Assembly: GCF_030272615.1 (NCBI RefSeq)
Contig: NC_081413.1
Span: forward strand, 718,847,867 to 718,911,866
Length of the DNA: 64,000 bases
From: Cryptomeria japonica
Lineage: Eukaryota > Streptophyta > Pinopsida > Cupressales > Cupressaceae
Reading direction: 5' to 3'
Shown one piece after another: positions 37,032 through 48,613 of the stretch. Numbering within the stretch: position 1 is the first letter of the stretch; each line of letters begins with the position of its first letter. Under the pieces are notes generated by a model. It worked only from the letters and a program-made list of their open reading frames with translations. It did no database searches and was not told the DNA's origin. The translations under genes and the position numbers were made by a program.

Positions 37032-37038
37032 TATAAAT
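37032..37038 (+). promoter_or_regulatory. candidate TATA box for the antisense ORF
   Basis: TATAAAT on the plus strand in a short GC-rich stretch (36960-37060), about 0.85 kb before the first conserved PMD codons. The orientation fits transcription of the antisense ORF. No start site is known. Confidence 0.35.
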
Positions 37039-37326
37039 GGGGTGAAAAGGGTGAAAACAGGATCATTTGTGACCACGACCAGTTGAAAATGAGAGCTCTG
37101 ATAGTGACGTTTGGAGGAGCGAGCAGTAGCTAGGATGCCGATTCCGATCACCGAGCATAGATTCGAGCGAGTCCGACGGTTCCAATGCCCAGATGACTAT
37201 GGACCAGCGGTACACAAATTCGAAAACTGAATTTTTGTGCATTTTTGCTAGGTTTTTAGCTGAGTCCAAGTCAAGTCGGAGCAAGAGTGCTGGAACTTTG
37301 GTTTTGGTGCTTTTGCTCCATGAATT

Positions 37327-37600
37327 AGCGCTATTGCACTGCAATGGTGCTATTGAGCCATTGTTTGAGCGCTTTTGGGTTGATATAGCGCTATTGTATG
37401 CAAGTTTGGGCGCTATTGATTAAGTAGCGCTATTGAAGGCTTAATTGAGCGCTATTGAGTTAAAGTAGCACTATTGCATAAGGGTTTTAGTGCTTTTGCA
37501 GTTTTAGCGCTGTTGTATAGCTGATTGAGCGCTTTTGTTAGGGTTGTAGCGCTATTGTTAGGAAACTAGCGCATTTGATGGTAAAATAGCATTTTTGTCT
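37327..37600 (+). repeat. array of AGCGCTATTG-like decamers (3' region of the Tat element)
   Basis: Exact AGCGCTATTG at 37327, 37387, 37426, 37448 and 37548. AGCGCTTTTG occurs at 37368 and 37528, AGCGCTGTTG at 37506, AGCGCATTTG at 37568, GGCGCTATTG at 37409, plus several one-base variants. All point the same way on the plus strand. Spacing is irregular (about 10-40 bp), so this is not a tandem satellite. An oppositely oriented array lies at 60412-60650. Confidence 0.88.
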
Positions 37601-37880
37601 TAGGATAAAAAGATGCCCCAAATTGGGTGAAGAAAATCTCCGGATGCCAATGATTGATGGATGGCGAGGTGAAGTGAGAGTTGTTTTGAACCATAGCAGC
37701 CTGATGAGACTTAGGTCATTTGTTTAGGATAAATACCTGTTGAAGTCTAGGTGGCCATGATTGCTTACCTATTGAGACCCAAAGATACTTGATCAAAGTA
37801 TCTGTTGATAGTCTAGGTTTAAACTTAAGAAAGTTTGAAAATAAAACAACTGATGGTGATTGATGAATGTCCATGTGTAG

Positions 37881-39884
37881 GAGGATCTGCGCATGTTGTA
37901 GTTACGCGAGTGCCATCCTGCGACATAGGGGTTTCAGGACCGATTGACTTAGGCGGAGATAGACTGCATTGCCATGACTGGTTTATATGAGGTGATGCAC
38001 ATGCCCGTGATTCGTATGAATCACGGATTGATCACAGCACTAGCAAAGCGGTGGCACAGTGAGACGTGCACTTTCCATTTGGCACAGGGGGAGATGACTG
38101 TGACCTTAGAGGACGTGTGGCGCATCCTGCGGATTTTGATTCGAGGAGAGCTGGTCACATACGATAGATCCTGGGGGACTGTGGCAGTGCAGAGGATTTT
38201 TGATGAGGATGTATATATTGATGATGGCTCGATCGCGTGGGAGGATATAGCGGCACTGTATGAGCCACTTCCAGCAGTTTTGTCAAGGATCGTGGGAGGA
38301 TTGTTGTGTCTAGATAGGCGGTCACATGGTTTGGCAGTGGGATGGGGACAGGTTATCAAGATGATGATGACCGAGGGGACCCGATTCGCATGGGGGCCGT
38401 GTGTGCTGGCGCACATGTACTAGGAGCTTCATGAGGTAGTGTACCGAGGGAGGGGTTCCTTGGCAGTGGGCATGATGCTGCTACATATTTGGGCATGGGA
38501 GCATCTACCAGTGACTCGACCGGTGAGTCTTAGATTCCGGGCAGTGGATCAGCTGTACATGTTTATGTACAGTGGCATGATGAGTCAGCCCCACTTGGGG
38601 AAGTTAGAGTGGTGGCGGCAAGCATTGGATGACCTGGATGCAATTATATGGCGGCCATACTTGGAGTGTGAGCCATGGGATGATAACGCAGAGGCACTGC
38701 CGTATGTCTTTATGACCCAATTCCTCATTGGGAGGACCTCATACCATGTAGAGAGATAGGTGCCCGGGAGAGTGATGAGGCAGTTCGGACGGCAACAGGG
38801 ACTGCCCAGTGGATCTGGAGAGTATGCGCGGGTGATTCGAGAGAGGTATGCATGGGGTCTAGTGCTAACTTATGATCAGGCACTGGCAGAGTTTCGGACA
38901 CTGCAGGCGAGGCCATGGGACCTACGACCGAGGGTCGTTGATGTAGGGGTGACAGATGAGTATACGCAGTACCGGGCGGCACACCCAATCCCATAGATAT
39001 CGGATCCAGCAGAGCCAATCCCAACATTTGAGGATGAGAGGGGACAAAGGCGGAGGAGGGCAGGAGGTCGAGGTGATGGAGGAGGAGGAGGTGGAGGTGG
39101 AGGTGGAGGAGGTGGAGGAGGAGGAGGTGGTGGAGGAGATGGAGGAGGTGGAGGAGATGGAGGAGGAGGTGGAGGAGGATTGAGGATGTAGAGTCAGCGG
39201 AGAGGGAGACGTGGACTGCCTTTATAGATATCACAGGGATCCTTGATACCGAGAGGAGTTCAGCTGAGTGGGAGGGGGATGGAGAGGGAGATCCCGATGG
39301 ACAAAGGGGAGGGGACTACTGGAGAGGGAGGTGTAGGGGAGGCAGCTATGGACATCGGGGAGGGAGCCACTGGAGATATGTGGGATCACATCATAGTGCG
39401 CTTGTAGACGCAGATAGAGGATTTAGAGGCAGAGGTGGCAGCTAGGGATGTGCAGCTATTTGCACAGGAGTCAGAGCTGACGATGGTGCTGTGGGAGAGA
39501 GATACTACAATGGAGAGATTGGCGGAGCTGCAGGAGAGAGTCTGGGTTGGAGTAGGAGCACAGGGGCCTACAGGGGAGGTTATGAGGTAGTTTGGCCGAG
39601 CACAGGTTGAGATAAAGTACTGGCAGGGTTTATATGAGCAGGTGGTGCTAGTTAGTCAGCGAGCTCTTAGTTATACTCAGATGTGGCAGACTAGATCAGA
39701 GCGATCGCAGAGGATGCAGAGCAGTGGGGGAGTGATGGGTCCTTTGAGGCGGGAGAGATCAGGGGATGCAGGAGGGAGTTGTGGTTCGATGAGGCCTCCA
39801 TGGAGAGATGGATTAGGTGGTGTAGGCACCAGTGGTGGAGCAGGGGGAGGTGTTGGGATAGCATCTGGCCAGAGTGGCATTTGA
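37881..39884 (+). pseudogene. antisense ORF with plant mobile domain (PMD, aminotransferase-like)
   Basis: Runs opposite to gag-pol, between integrase and 3' LTR. Residues from 37974 on (TGLYEVM, HGLITALAKRWHSET, TFHLAQGEMTVTLEDVWRIL) are the start of the PMD found in MAIN/MAIL proteins and in plant transposons. Further PMD helices extend to about 38990. Then come a basic RGQRRRRAGG, a Gly-rich run (39075-39180) and a coiled-coil tail (39405-39580). The frame is continuous for 668 codons, without frameshift, to TGA 39882. Ten stops interrupt it, all TAG: 37899, 37926, 37950, 38421, 38757, 38994, 39189, 39225, 39405, 39588. Most stand where Gln would fit. The true start may lie further upstream, past a possible acceptor at 37880. 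The role of PMD ORFs in retroelements is not known to me. Confidence 0.85.
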
Positions 39885-39899
39885 GAGAGCATTTTTGCA

Positions 39900-41900
39900 T
39901 CTATGTATTTGTATCATTGTTTATTTTTTTTGGACTGTATCTTGGATGGCTCTTGGTAGCCGATTTTGTAGACTTCATTGTACTCTAATATATGAGATGA
40001 GATATATGAGGATATCCCATATTTTGATGATATGCATTTGATTATGTATGGATGTTTATGCAGGATGATGAGTTTATTTAGATGGATATGTGTATATGTA
40101 TGCATTGATGAGATGTTTCTTTGTATGCATGTGTTTATGATGATTTATGATGTTGGATACTGACATATGAATGCAGGTTAATATATGTATGATTTGTGTG
40201 ATTTTTGATGTAATGCTTTATGTATGTAATGCCATGATGATGATGTATGCTTGTGTTGATTTATGAACAAGATTTTTTTGGTGTTTCCTATTTTGATATA
40301 ATGATGAGATGATTTATGTGATGATGTTAATGCAATGGTTGAATGAATGATGTTATGTATGGATATGCATCTAGATGTGTTTTTAGATGAATGTAATATG
40401 GATAATCAAAATGTAAAGTATAAATGTTTATATGATAATGTTTTAAATGAATGCATATGCATAATGGATATAAAATGTTAAGAACCAATGTTTTATAAAC
40501 AAGTGGATTTATGATTCTAAATGCTTAAATATGTTTTAAGTACAAACAATAATGTGATGATACTATAACTTAATGTTTTTTAATAACTACACCTTAATGC
40601 AATTAAAAAGAGGATAATGAATGCAATTTGAATGAATCCTAAAATGAGCATAATAAGATACTTAGTAATGAATGCAATGCACCTTTTAACTATAAATGAA
40701 TGTATGTAATAATAAATGATAAAAGATGATAAAATGATGATGGATAATCGATACTATATGAATGCCTATTAAATGATTTAAAACAATCAAAGACAATTTA
40801 ATCCCATGAATGGATCTAATTATTTATGATTGATGCAATGATGCAAATGTTTAATGAAAATTAATGTCCAAAATGAACTATATGCAATGTTAAGTTAAAA
40901 ATGACATGAATGTACTTAATGCAAGATGCAACTAAATGTGATGATGATATGAACATGAGGAATGCAAGGTTTTTGAGACTTTGCATGATGCATTGATGAT
41001 GTATCAGAGTACTCGGTCGTGATTGTATCCAAGACCAGTTTTTTAATGGTCACTTTTGCATATAAAACCTACATATGAATGAATGAATGGGTGATATGCA
41101 ACGGAATGCAAGATATAAACAGATGAGATGAAATGACGATCCATAGTGCTCTATTTTCATCATTGAGCTTTTAAAATGTTGGAAGAGAATACAAGCATCT
41201 TGACATAATGATTCAAGATGACCTGAGTATTCCTTTCATGGATTTTATATAGCAAGTGAATACAAACGACTTGATTATAAGGGTCAAGTCGACCAGAGTA
41301 TTGCTTGCAGAATAGACAAGGATTTATCTCCATTCATGCATGACTTGGATCGTCCTCCTTGATCTTAGGCTAATCATATCCTGAGACAAGTGCATACCGT
41401 ACTAAGAGATAAAAACCTTTATCCAATTTGGATGAGGAGGAACCAAAGAAAGAGCATTGCACCTGCAAACAAATAGTATATACATAAAGAATAAAGAATA
41501 TGGATCCTTGGTAATGGTTCATGCTCATATGGTCGAGGTATACGCTGTAGTCAGCAAGCCGTAATGATATATGACTGCATTTGGCATAAGATCACGCAGC
41601 TTGGTGAACTTCCCACGTAGACACCATTAGTACATGCCCCAGAACTTCATCGGAAATAATGCACAAATGATACAAAACAATACTAAAAGATCCCGATATA
41701 GATAAACGAATGATTATACTCACGAATCAACCAAGTATTGGATAGCTTAACATAATTTTCTTGTCAAAGAAAACGTCACTTTGTCTTTGTTTTGGTAAGG
41801 AAGGATGCATCCTTGTTGAAGACAGTTTTGAGTGTTGATGTGGATTGTGTGGTCGATTGGTAAATGGTCATCGTGTGAGTATGATGTCAATGTTTGTTTT
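39900..41900. other. low-complexity ATGATG/ATGAATG-rich spacer in the Tat 3' region
   Basis: About 2 kb rich in ATGA, TGAATGCAA and GATGATG words without a fixed period. No protein domain on either strand. Confidence 0.6.
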
Positions 41901-41939
41901 TGGTATCTGCATGGATGAGTATGTACAATGTGTTGCCAT

Positions 41940-42450
41940 GTTTTTGTGTGATTTTTGATGTTTTTGTCAATGTTTTTGGATTTTGAATTGTTTTGAATGT
42001 TTTTGGTATTTTGTGTTGAGACATTTTTGAATGTTTTTGGATTTTGTGAGACATTTTTGAATGTTTTTGCCAATGAATCACTAGTAATGTAGAATCCACT
42101 TCCATCATCTAGATTGTAAGGGCATTGCCCCCAAGTTGGACATGATTTATGAAAAATCGGGATGCCAGACGCATGAAGTACTTTCTTTGGTTATAGATTT
42201 AAATAACAAGCCATGGTTAGATGGATGGATGTGTGTATGTATGAATGTGATCGCAATGAGCCTGAAAGATACTGGAGCCATAGCCTTTACGAGTGGCACC
42301 TGTTTGCCAAGTTTTCACCATCGTACTTACCCAAGGTGCCATCGGAGTGGTTTTTCACCGTTTGGATGCATGATTTTTCTTTACTTTTTTGAATGTTTTT
42401 TGTATTTTCTTCAGGACATTGTTCTGAATGTTTTTGGTATTTTCTGGTAT
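41940..42450. repeat. GAATGTTTTTGG-type short repeats
   Basis: (T)GAATGTTTTTGGATTTTGTGAGACATTTT units at 41940-42070 and further GAATGTTTTTGGTATTTTC-like units at 42388-42447. They lie just downstream of the integrase in element orientation. Confidence 0.6.
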
Positions 42451-42477
42451 GTAGGGGAGCCTGATGCTCTGTACAGC

Positions 42478-43576
42478 TTAGGTATAAAACCATTTGAGGT
42501 GCATGCTATTGATTGGATTGGCAAGCGGTTCTCCTTCTGATGTAGCCAACTAATATGCCCCAGACCCGAACACAGCAGTGACAACATATGGGCCCAACCA
42601 GTTTGATTCAAACTTGCCCTGATGTTCTCTGTTTGGTTGGTTGCGAGGATTTTCTCGTAGAGCAAGATCACCTACCTCAAATGTACAAGGTCTAACTCGG
42701 TGATTGTAGCTTCTGCTCATGCGCTGCTGATAGGATTTGAGATGATTGTATGCAGCTTGTCGCTTCTCATCAAGTAATTCTAAGTCCTGCAGGCGTGAGA
42801 CTCTGTATGCTTCATCATCGATGAGATTGTGCAAGGAAACCCATAATGATGGTATCTCAACCTCAATAGGCAAGATAGCTTCTGCACCATAGAACAATGA
42901 ATAAGGAGTTGCACCTGTAGGGGTTCAAATGCTAGTTCGATATGCCCATAGTGCTGGATTCAATTGAACATGCCAATCACGACCGGCATCATTGACTGTC
43001 TTCTTGAGGATTCTTAATATGTTCTTATTTGATGCTTCAGCCTGACCATTGCCTTGTGGGTAATAGGGGGTGGAAAAGCGGTGTTGGATGTGAAATTTCT
43101 CACAAAGTTCACGGACATCCTGATTTTTGAAAGGAAGACCATTATCTGTGATGATGGACATGGGTACACCATACCGACAGATGATGTAGTTGAGGATGAA
43201 TGAGGCGATCTGCTTGTCAGTGACTTGGGTAAGTGGAACAGCTTCGATCCACTTTGTGAAATATTCGGTGGCAGTAATAATGAATTTGTGGCCATTGGAT
43301 GAAGATGGATGAATCTTACCCACAAGGTCAAGGCCCCATTGACAAAAAGGCCATGGTGTCATGATTGGTTGCAGTTCCTGGGCTGGTGCATTTATCAGGT
43401 CACCATGAACCTGACATTTCTTGCACTTCTTGACAAAGTAGTAGGAATCTTTTTCCATAGATGGCCAATAGTATCCATTGTGCAAGAGCTTCTTGGCTAG
43501 TGACGAACCACTTGAGTGAGTCCCGCAAATTCCTTCATGTACCTCTTCCAAAGCCTTTGTTACCTCATCTTGTTCC
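42478..43576 (-). pseudogene. Tat integrase (HHCC, DDE core, C-terminal domain)
   Basis: Minus strand. The N-terminal HHCC zinc finger includes HEGICGTH and CKKC. The catalytic core shows the three acidic residues in GLDLVG, ITDNG and GQAEASNKN. The C-terminal part includes FEVGDLALRE and ends MHLKWFYT at TAA (42478-42480). Two premature stops, TGA at about 42922-42924 and TAG at 42550-42552, fit loss of an Arg and a Gln codon. The upstream end is cut at 43577 by the nested element; the preceding residues continue at 51898. The catalytic residues are intact, so the loss of function is recent. Confidence 0.9.
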
Positions 43577-44820
43577 TGTAAAGTGGAAAAATCGAACCCT
43601 AGTCGTTCTCCCCTCCCCAACTCCGAGGAGAGAGAAGGGAGAGTCACTAGGGTTGATGGTTTTCACTTAGGAGGGACTTTACATTCAAAAGAGGGGTTGA
43701 AACCCACAAGATCCAATCCCACGCAATGCAAGATTGGATTCTATATGAGTTTCAAGGGTTGTGATAGCAAGGATACCCTCTTTTGTAAAGAAATGTAGAT
43801 AGAAAGATTGAGCTAGGAATACATAGAAAGTGAGAAAGATTCGCTTATAAACTGAGCTAGGGATATGATATGAAGCTGCGGACCTGGAATTAGCAGTAAA
43901 ATGTCAAGACGGCACTGTCCTGCAAATTTGAGCAAAAGTTGACGGGACGATGGCGCCCGATGTGCACACGGTCCTCTGAAAAATCCGCGAAACAAAGGGG
44001 GATCTATTCGTCTCTGCACAAGGATTCCAGATCTTCAATTTCAGCCGCGTACCTGCAACCTACACATAGAAAAGTGAAGATGATTGGGGGGTTAGGGATG
44101 AGGGGTTTGCCTTTAGGTCAAACCCCAGTTTTGGAATTAACCAAGAAATGAGAAATGCTGTAAATGTAATGTAAAACAAGTACTAATACCTTGTTGTAAG
44201 GATGTTTGTATCCTTATATGCGAAGGTATAGATGTTGTTGTATGTTGTATGTTGTATGTTGTGATCTCCTCTTCAATGGTTGAATCCTTGTCTTGAATGC
44301 AACACTTAGCCTTGAATGGAGACTTAGAATGATCAATTGCTTGAAGGAATGCTTGAATGCTTGAATGCTTGAATGTTTGAATATCGTTTCCACCTTTTTC
44401 CATCCTCCCAAAATGAGAGAGGAAAAGTAGTTTATATACTTGCCAATTAGGGTTAAAAGACTGATTTTCCCGACCTTAGGCCGACCAGGAAATGTTATTT
44501 TCCAATTTGCAAACAAAAAGGCCCGAAGTCCCATAGGAGACCGGGCCCAAAATAGGGCTAGGGACCAGGGCGCTGGGCACCATGGTCCTGGGGGATGAGG
44601 GCGCTGGGTGCCCTGGTCCTGAAGGACCAGGGTGCTGGGCGCTCTGGTCCCACCTCCCGAGACAGCAGGGTGTAAGGAGGATCAGGCAGGGTGCTGGAAA
44701 AATGCAGTTTTTGATGTCATGAGAAAGTTTCGGGGTCTCCATCAGGTTCAGTGTTGCGTCGCCATCGTGAAGACCCAAATGCAGTCAAAATTGCAAGTGT
44801 TGCAATTTTAGGATGCTACA
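43577..44820 (-). repeat. 3' LTR of the inner Gypsy element (1244 bp)
   Basis: TGTAAAGTGG to GGATGCTACA. It contains a (TTGTATG)n microsatellite at 44240-44265 and a GC-rich block of three GGGCGCTGGG..CCTGGTCCTG-like units at 44561-44653. Confidence 0.92.
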
Positions 44821-45557
44821 TTTAGCCCCCACTTTAGCGGGAGTATAAGCGTACGCTCATACTTCCGGTAAAGTACAAGGAAACAACATTGAAAAAATTT
44901 CACCACGTCAAGGAGGCAAGATACACCAAGCCCCCAGTGGACTAAGGATCTTACGACTTCGATTGATAAAGTAAAATGGAAGATCACGAGGGAGAACCAT
45001 GACTGTCAGTAGTAAGGTTCCCTCACTATGAGTCATGCAAGAAAGATATCAAAAATCTTCAAGGCAAAATTTGTCAAGAAATTTTCAAGTATCTTGAAAA
45101 GATATGAACGGGATGTATGCCCCCTACGTTAAAGCGATCGCACACGCCTTACCGGGGGTGATTGCTTTAAGGTAGTGATACATATAAGAAATGAGAAAGG
45201 AGCATGTTATCACAAGGATTTAGCCCCCAAGTGTGAGATAAGCCCAAGGATAATAGACACAAAACACAAAGCACAAGGTGACTTCGCTTTCCTCGGGGTC
45301 AGTATGCTGTATGATAATTCATGTATATCATATGTATGTATGCATAATTGTTCTTCATTCCCCAATCAAGGAAGGTCACCTAGAAGAAGGGAACACATGT
45401 GTCTTTTGAGTCAACATGAGAGAGATCGAGAGATCTCAATGTTTTGCATCGTCCTCAAGTAGACAACACTAAGGACAACAAATAGAAGAATGAGAATAAC
45501 ATATAGAAGAAGTAAAAAAAGAAATAGAGGAGGAGAGAATCTGCTATGCTAATGAAA
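44821..45557 (-). other. polypurine tract and 3' untranslated region of the inner Gypsy element
   Basis: The minus strand reads AAAGTGGGGGCTAAA just before the LTR (44821-44835). The remaining about 720 bp to the gag stop show no coding content but align with the Gypsy-2 remnant at 29815-30281. Confidence 0.75.
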
Positions 45558-48530
45558 CTAGTCTAGCATGTCATCTACCCCCCGATCTTGCTGATCAATG
45601 TTTCGGGAAGATAGGGAACACGCTAGAGGAGGAACATCCAACACAGCAGATGGAGCTATCACAAGATCCAAACAAGGGCTATGTTCATATCCCAAGCCAC
45701 AGTGTTCTTGTCTAGGAGCTAGGATAAGTGCTTTAGAAAATTCATTAGATAAATGGTTATCAATATCAACAAGTTCATATTCACTATCAGAATGAACAGG
45801 AGAAGTATCATTTTCATCATGAATAACATTTTCATCTATATCATCATCAAGATTTATAAAAATAGGATCTTTAACTTGCACAGGATCAAGACCATCATGC
45901 ATCTTATGTTTAGGAGATTTCGACTCAATCGTCGGCTGAGGAGAAAATGGAATAATGCTTGTTGAAGGTGTTTTTGGGGATTGCAAAGTTTGAAAAGCAG
46001 CTGCCTGAGCTCTAAGACGACGCTTTCGTCGGCATTCACGTGCTGAACGATTTCGTCTAGTCTTAGTAGGAAGTTGCAAAGAGTGAGGAGGAGGAATGTT
46101 CTCATCCTTATCACTTGGGTGTTTAGGTTGTGGTCTCTTAGGTTGAACAATAGGAGAAGAGGAAGGTTTCTTCTCTCCATAAGAGGAAGGAGGAGGAACT
46201 GCTCCATATAAGGGAGGAATATTTGGTTTAGGAAGGAGACCAAGTCCATCATGAAGAGGAGGTATAGGTCTACTCTTAGGAGGTTTATTAGATATAGGCA
46301 TAGTCACATCCATAGGAATGGGTTGGGAATCATCTTGAGGAAAGACATTGGTTTTATCTTTCAAAGGAAGAACTTCCTTCTCAAGAATGATAGGAATGTC
46401 AAGTTTGGGTGTTCTAGGTTCACTTAGAGATAGGATCATGTCTTTTTTCCACTTTTGATAAGGTTTGAAAAGATGATCACTTCGCGGAGGAAGAGACTGA
46501 AATTGTTTAGGCCAAAAGTAATCAATAGGAACACTAGAAGTTCTTTCAGCTGGTTTAAAGAGACTATGATTGACAGTAACAACTTCACCATTATGGGGAA
46601 ATTTCAAGCACTTATGAATAGGAGAAGCAATAGCTTTCATGGAAGATAGCCAAGGATAGCCTAGCTTCACATGAAATTGTTCGGATGATGGAAAAATAGC
46701 AAAGTCCACATCAAGGGTTTTGTTATGGACCTCAATAGGTAATGTAATAGAACCAATTGTAGGAGAAGAAAATGCATCAAATAGTTTCACAACCACATCT
46801 GTTTTGTCATAGATAACTTGATTCAATTGCAAAGTAAAAAGAAATTCTTCAGTAATGACATTAACCATACAAGAAGGATCAATAAGCACTCCACGGCAAG
46901 GTGTGTTCTTGACTTTTGCAACTATATATAAAGGACCATCAGGTGCCCTGATAGTTTCACTGGAATCAAATGTGATGGAAGGTTCTTTAGGGATTTTCTG
47001 TTGCTCTACAAAGTTAATCACATTCGGAGTCATAGACACAAGATCATCAGGTGAGACAGAGGAATCAGTAGTATCAATCGCATTAGAGGTATGAGAAGGT
47101 AATGGATCAGTGAAAATCTGAAGATTTTGGTTAGGAGGAGCTACAAATGTATTGCCTTTATCATTCACTCCAGAAACAGAGATAGTATTATTATCAATCA
47201 AATCTTGAATTTTACCTTTTAAAGCAAAACATTTTTCAGTATCATGCCCAGGTTGACAATGAAATTGACAAAAAGATTTGTTATCAAAATAAGGTGAATT
47301 AATCTTTGCAGGATCAATTTGCCTTATAGGAGGAAGAGTAAGCACATTTTGTTCCAATAACTTATTCATAATACTATGCAATGATTCATTCAAAGGAGTA
47401 AACTTTCTTTCTCTCTTGAAAAACTTAGAAATAGGAGACACATCTGATGCTGCATTCACATTGTTGTTGATGATGTTTTCATAGAATTTAATGGACTCTC
47501 TGTTCGGTTTAAACTTCCCAAATGGTTGTTGACTACTATCACCCTTATCACTCGGAGCCATAGGATGTGATTGTTCCATTTGACTCACAGTCAGTTGATA
47601 ATTGTGAAGAGTTGCGCACAACTGTTGGAAAGAAGTAAACTCAGAAAACAGGAGTTTTTCTCTAATGTCTTTTTGTAAATTAGAAATAAAGATTCTTTGA
47701 ATATCATTGTCAGGCACTAGAAAAGAAATTTGAGCATACAAATGCTTATATCTACCAATGAAATCAGTCACTTTTTCTTTAACACCTTGTTTACAATGCA
47801 TTAAATCAATCAAAGTAACTTTAGGACTTATATTGTTTTGAAATTGTTGAATGAAAGCATTTGCAAGTTGTTTGAAAGAAGTAATAGAATAGGAAGGCAA
47901 CGAGCAATACCATTGTAGGGCTTTGTCTCTTAATGTTCTAGTAAACAATTTTGCAAGCAACCTTTGGTCATAAGCAAAATCAGTACATATTGTTTGAAAG
48001 GTCTTAACATGTGTTAGAGGATCACCCTTACCATTATAAAGCTCCAAATGCGGAATTTCAACATGTTTAGGGGGAATAGCTCGAACAATATCAAGAGAAA
48101 GTGGGCTCGCAACATCAAATGTGGGCACACTAAACTTGGATTGATTCATAGAGGCAATTTGTTGCTGTAAAGAAGAGACAGTTTGTGCAAGATTGTTAAT
48201 GGTCGCTTCAGTCAAAGAATTCATATTAGACGTGTTAGATTGCGATGGAGGTGTTATGTTATTGAAAGAAGGTAGAGAGTAAGGTGGTGGGACACTATGA
48301 TAGTTAGTCATAGGAGATGATTGGACAGGAGGAACACTACAAGGAGGAATGGAAGGGTTAAATGAATTGCCCCCTTGTGTCATGTTCATTTGTGGAGATA
48401 TAAGAGGAACACTCACTGAAGGAATGAATGAAGAAGTTGGATTGAATGAAGGAAGAGGGTTGATTGAAGAAGAGGGATTGCCCCCATGACTGGTGATCAT
48501 AGGAGGAATGTCTCGTGTTGAAGTAGTCAT
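45558..48530 (-). CDS. Gag-protease protein of the inner Gypsy element (990 aa, intact frame)
   Basis: Minus strand; first ATG at 48528-48530, no internal stop. The frame stays open upstream to the spacer junction at about 48613, so the natural start could be lost. N-terminal Pro/Ser-rich region, then a Retrotrans_gag core (about plus 47560-48000, with LRDKALQWYCSLP). A zinc knuckle of the CX2HX4HX4C type (CQFHCQPGHDTEKC, about 47232-47276) follows, then a retropepsin-like segment (about 46650-46900). In that segment the D-x-G signature reads D-P-S, so the Asp is present but the Gly is lost. After it come a basic TKTRRNRSARECRRKRRLRA segment and an acidic tail. No reverse transcriptase follows. 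It is the only long retroelement ORF here without a stop, which suggests recent or selected maintenance. Confidence 0.85.
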   Translation of the reverse strand: MTTSTRDIPPMITSHGGNPSSSINPLPSFNPTSSFIPSVSVPLISPQMNMTQGGNSFNPSIPPCSVPPVQSSPMTNYHSVPPPYSLPSFNNITPPSQSNTSNMNSLTEATINNLAQTVSSLQQQIASMNQSKFSVPTFDVASPLSLDIVRAIPPKHVEIPHLELYNGKGDPLTHVKTFQTICTDFAYDQRLLAKLFTRTLRDKALQWYCSLPSYSITSFKQLANAFIQQFQNNISPKVTLIDLMHCKQGVKEKVTDFIGRYKHLYAQISFLVPDNDIQRIFISNLQKDIREKLLFSEFTSFQQLCATLHNYQLTVSQMEQSHPMAPSDKGDSSQQPFGKFKPNRESIKFYENIINNNVNAASDVSPISKFFKRERKFTPLNESLHSIMNKLLEQNVLTLPPIRQIDPAKINSPYFDNKSFCQFHCQPGHDTEKCFALKGKIQDLIDNNTISVSGVNDKGNTFVAPPNQNLQIFTDPLPSHTSNAIDTTDSSVSPDDLVSMTPNVINFVEQQKIPKEPSITFDSSETIRAPDGPLYIVAKVKNTPCRGVLIDPSCMVNVITEEFLFTLQLNQVIYDKTDVVVKLFDAFSSPTIGSITLPIEVHNKTLDVDFAIFPSSEQFHVKLGYPWLSSMKAIASPIHKCLKFPHNGEVVTVNHSLFKPAERTSSVPIDYFWPKQFQSLPPRSDHLFKPYQKWKKDMILSLSEPRTPKLDIPIILEKEVLPLKDKTNVFPQDDSQPIPMDVTMPISNKPPKSRPIPPLHDGLGLLPKPNIPPLYGAVPPPSSYGEKKPSSSPIVQPKRPQPKHPSDKDENIPPPHSLQLPTKTRRNRSARECRRKRRLRAQAAAFQTLQSPKTPSTSIIPFSPQPTIESKSPKHKMHDGLDPVQVKDPIFINLDDDIDENVIHDENDTSPVHSDSEYELVDIDNHLSNEFSKALILAPRQEHCGLGYEHSPCLDLVIAPSAVLDVPPLACSLSSRNIDQQDRGVDDMLD

Positions 48531-48613
48531 TATGTTTGATGTAAAAGTAGGTATACTAGCAATAGGAGTCGTCAAAGGAATAGAATGATTGTCTTGAGTA
48601 GGAGGTTGTGTAT

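Noticed and set aside
38725-39234. His/Leu-rich minus-strand frame of 169 codons
   Set aside because: It is the mirror of the GGA/GGT-rich Gly tract of the PMD ORF.
31519-39884. UAG/UAA reassigned to glutamine
   Set aside because: The trihelix gene ends at TAA and continues into an ordinary 3' UTR, the inner Gag ORF is intact, and several stops replace Arg or Trp. Methylation-driven C-to-T change explains the pattern better.
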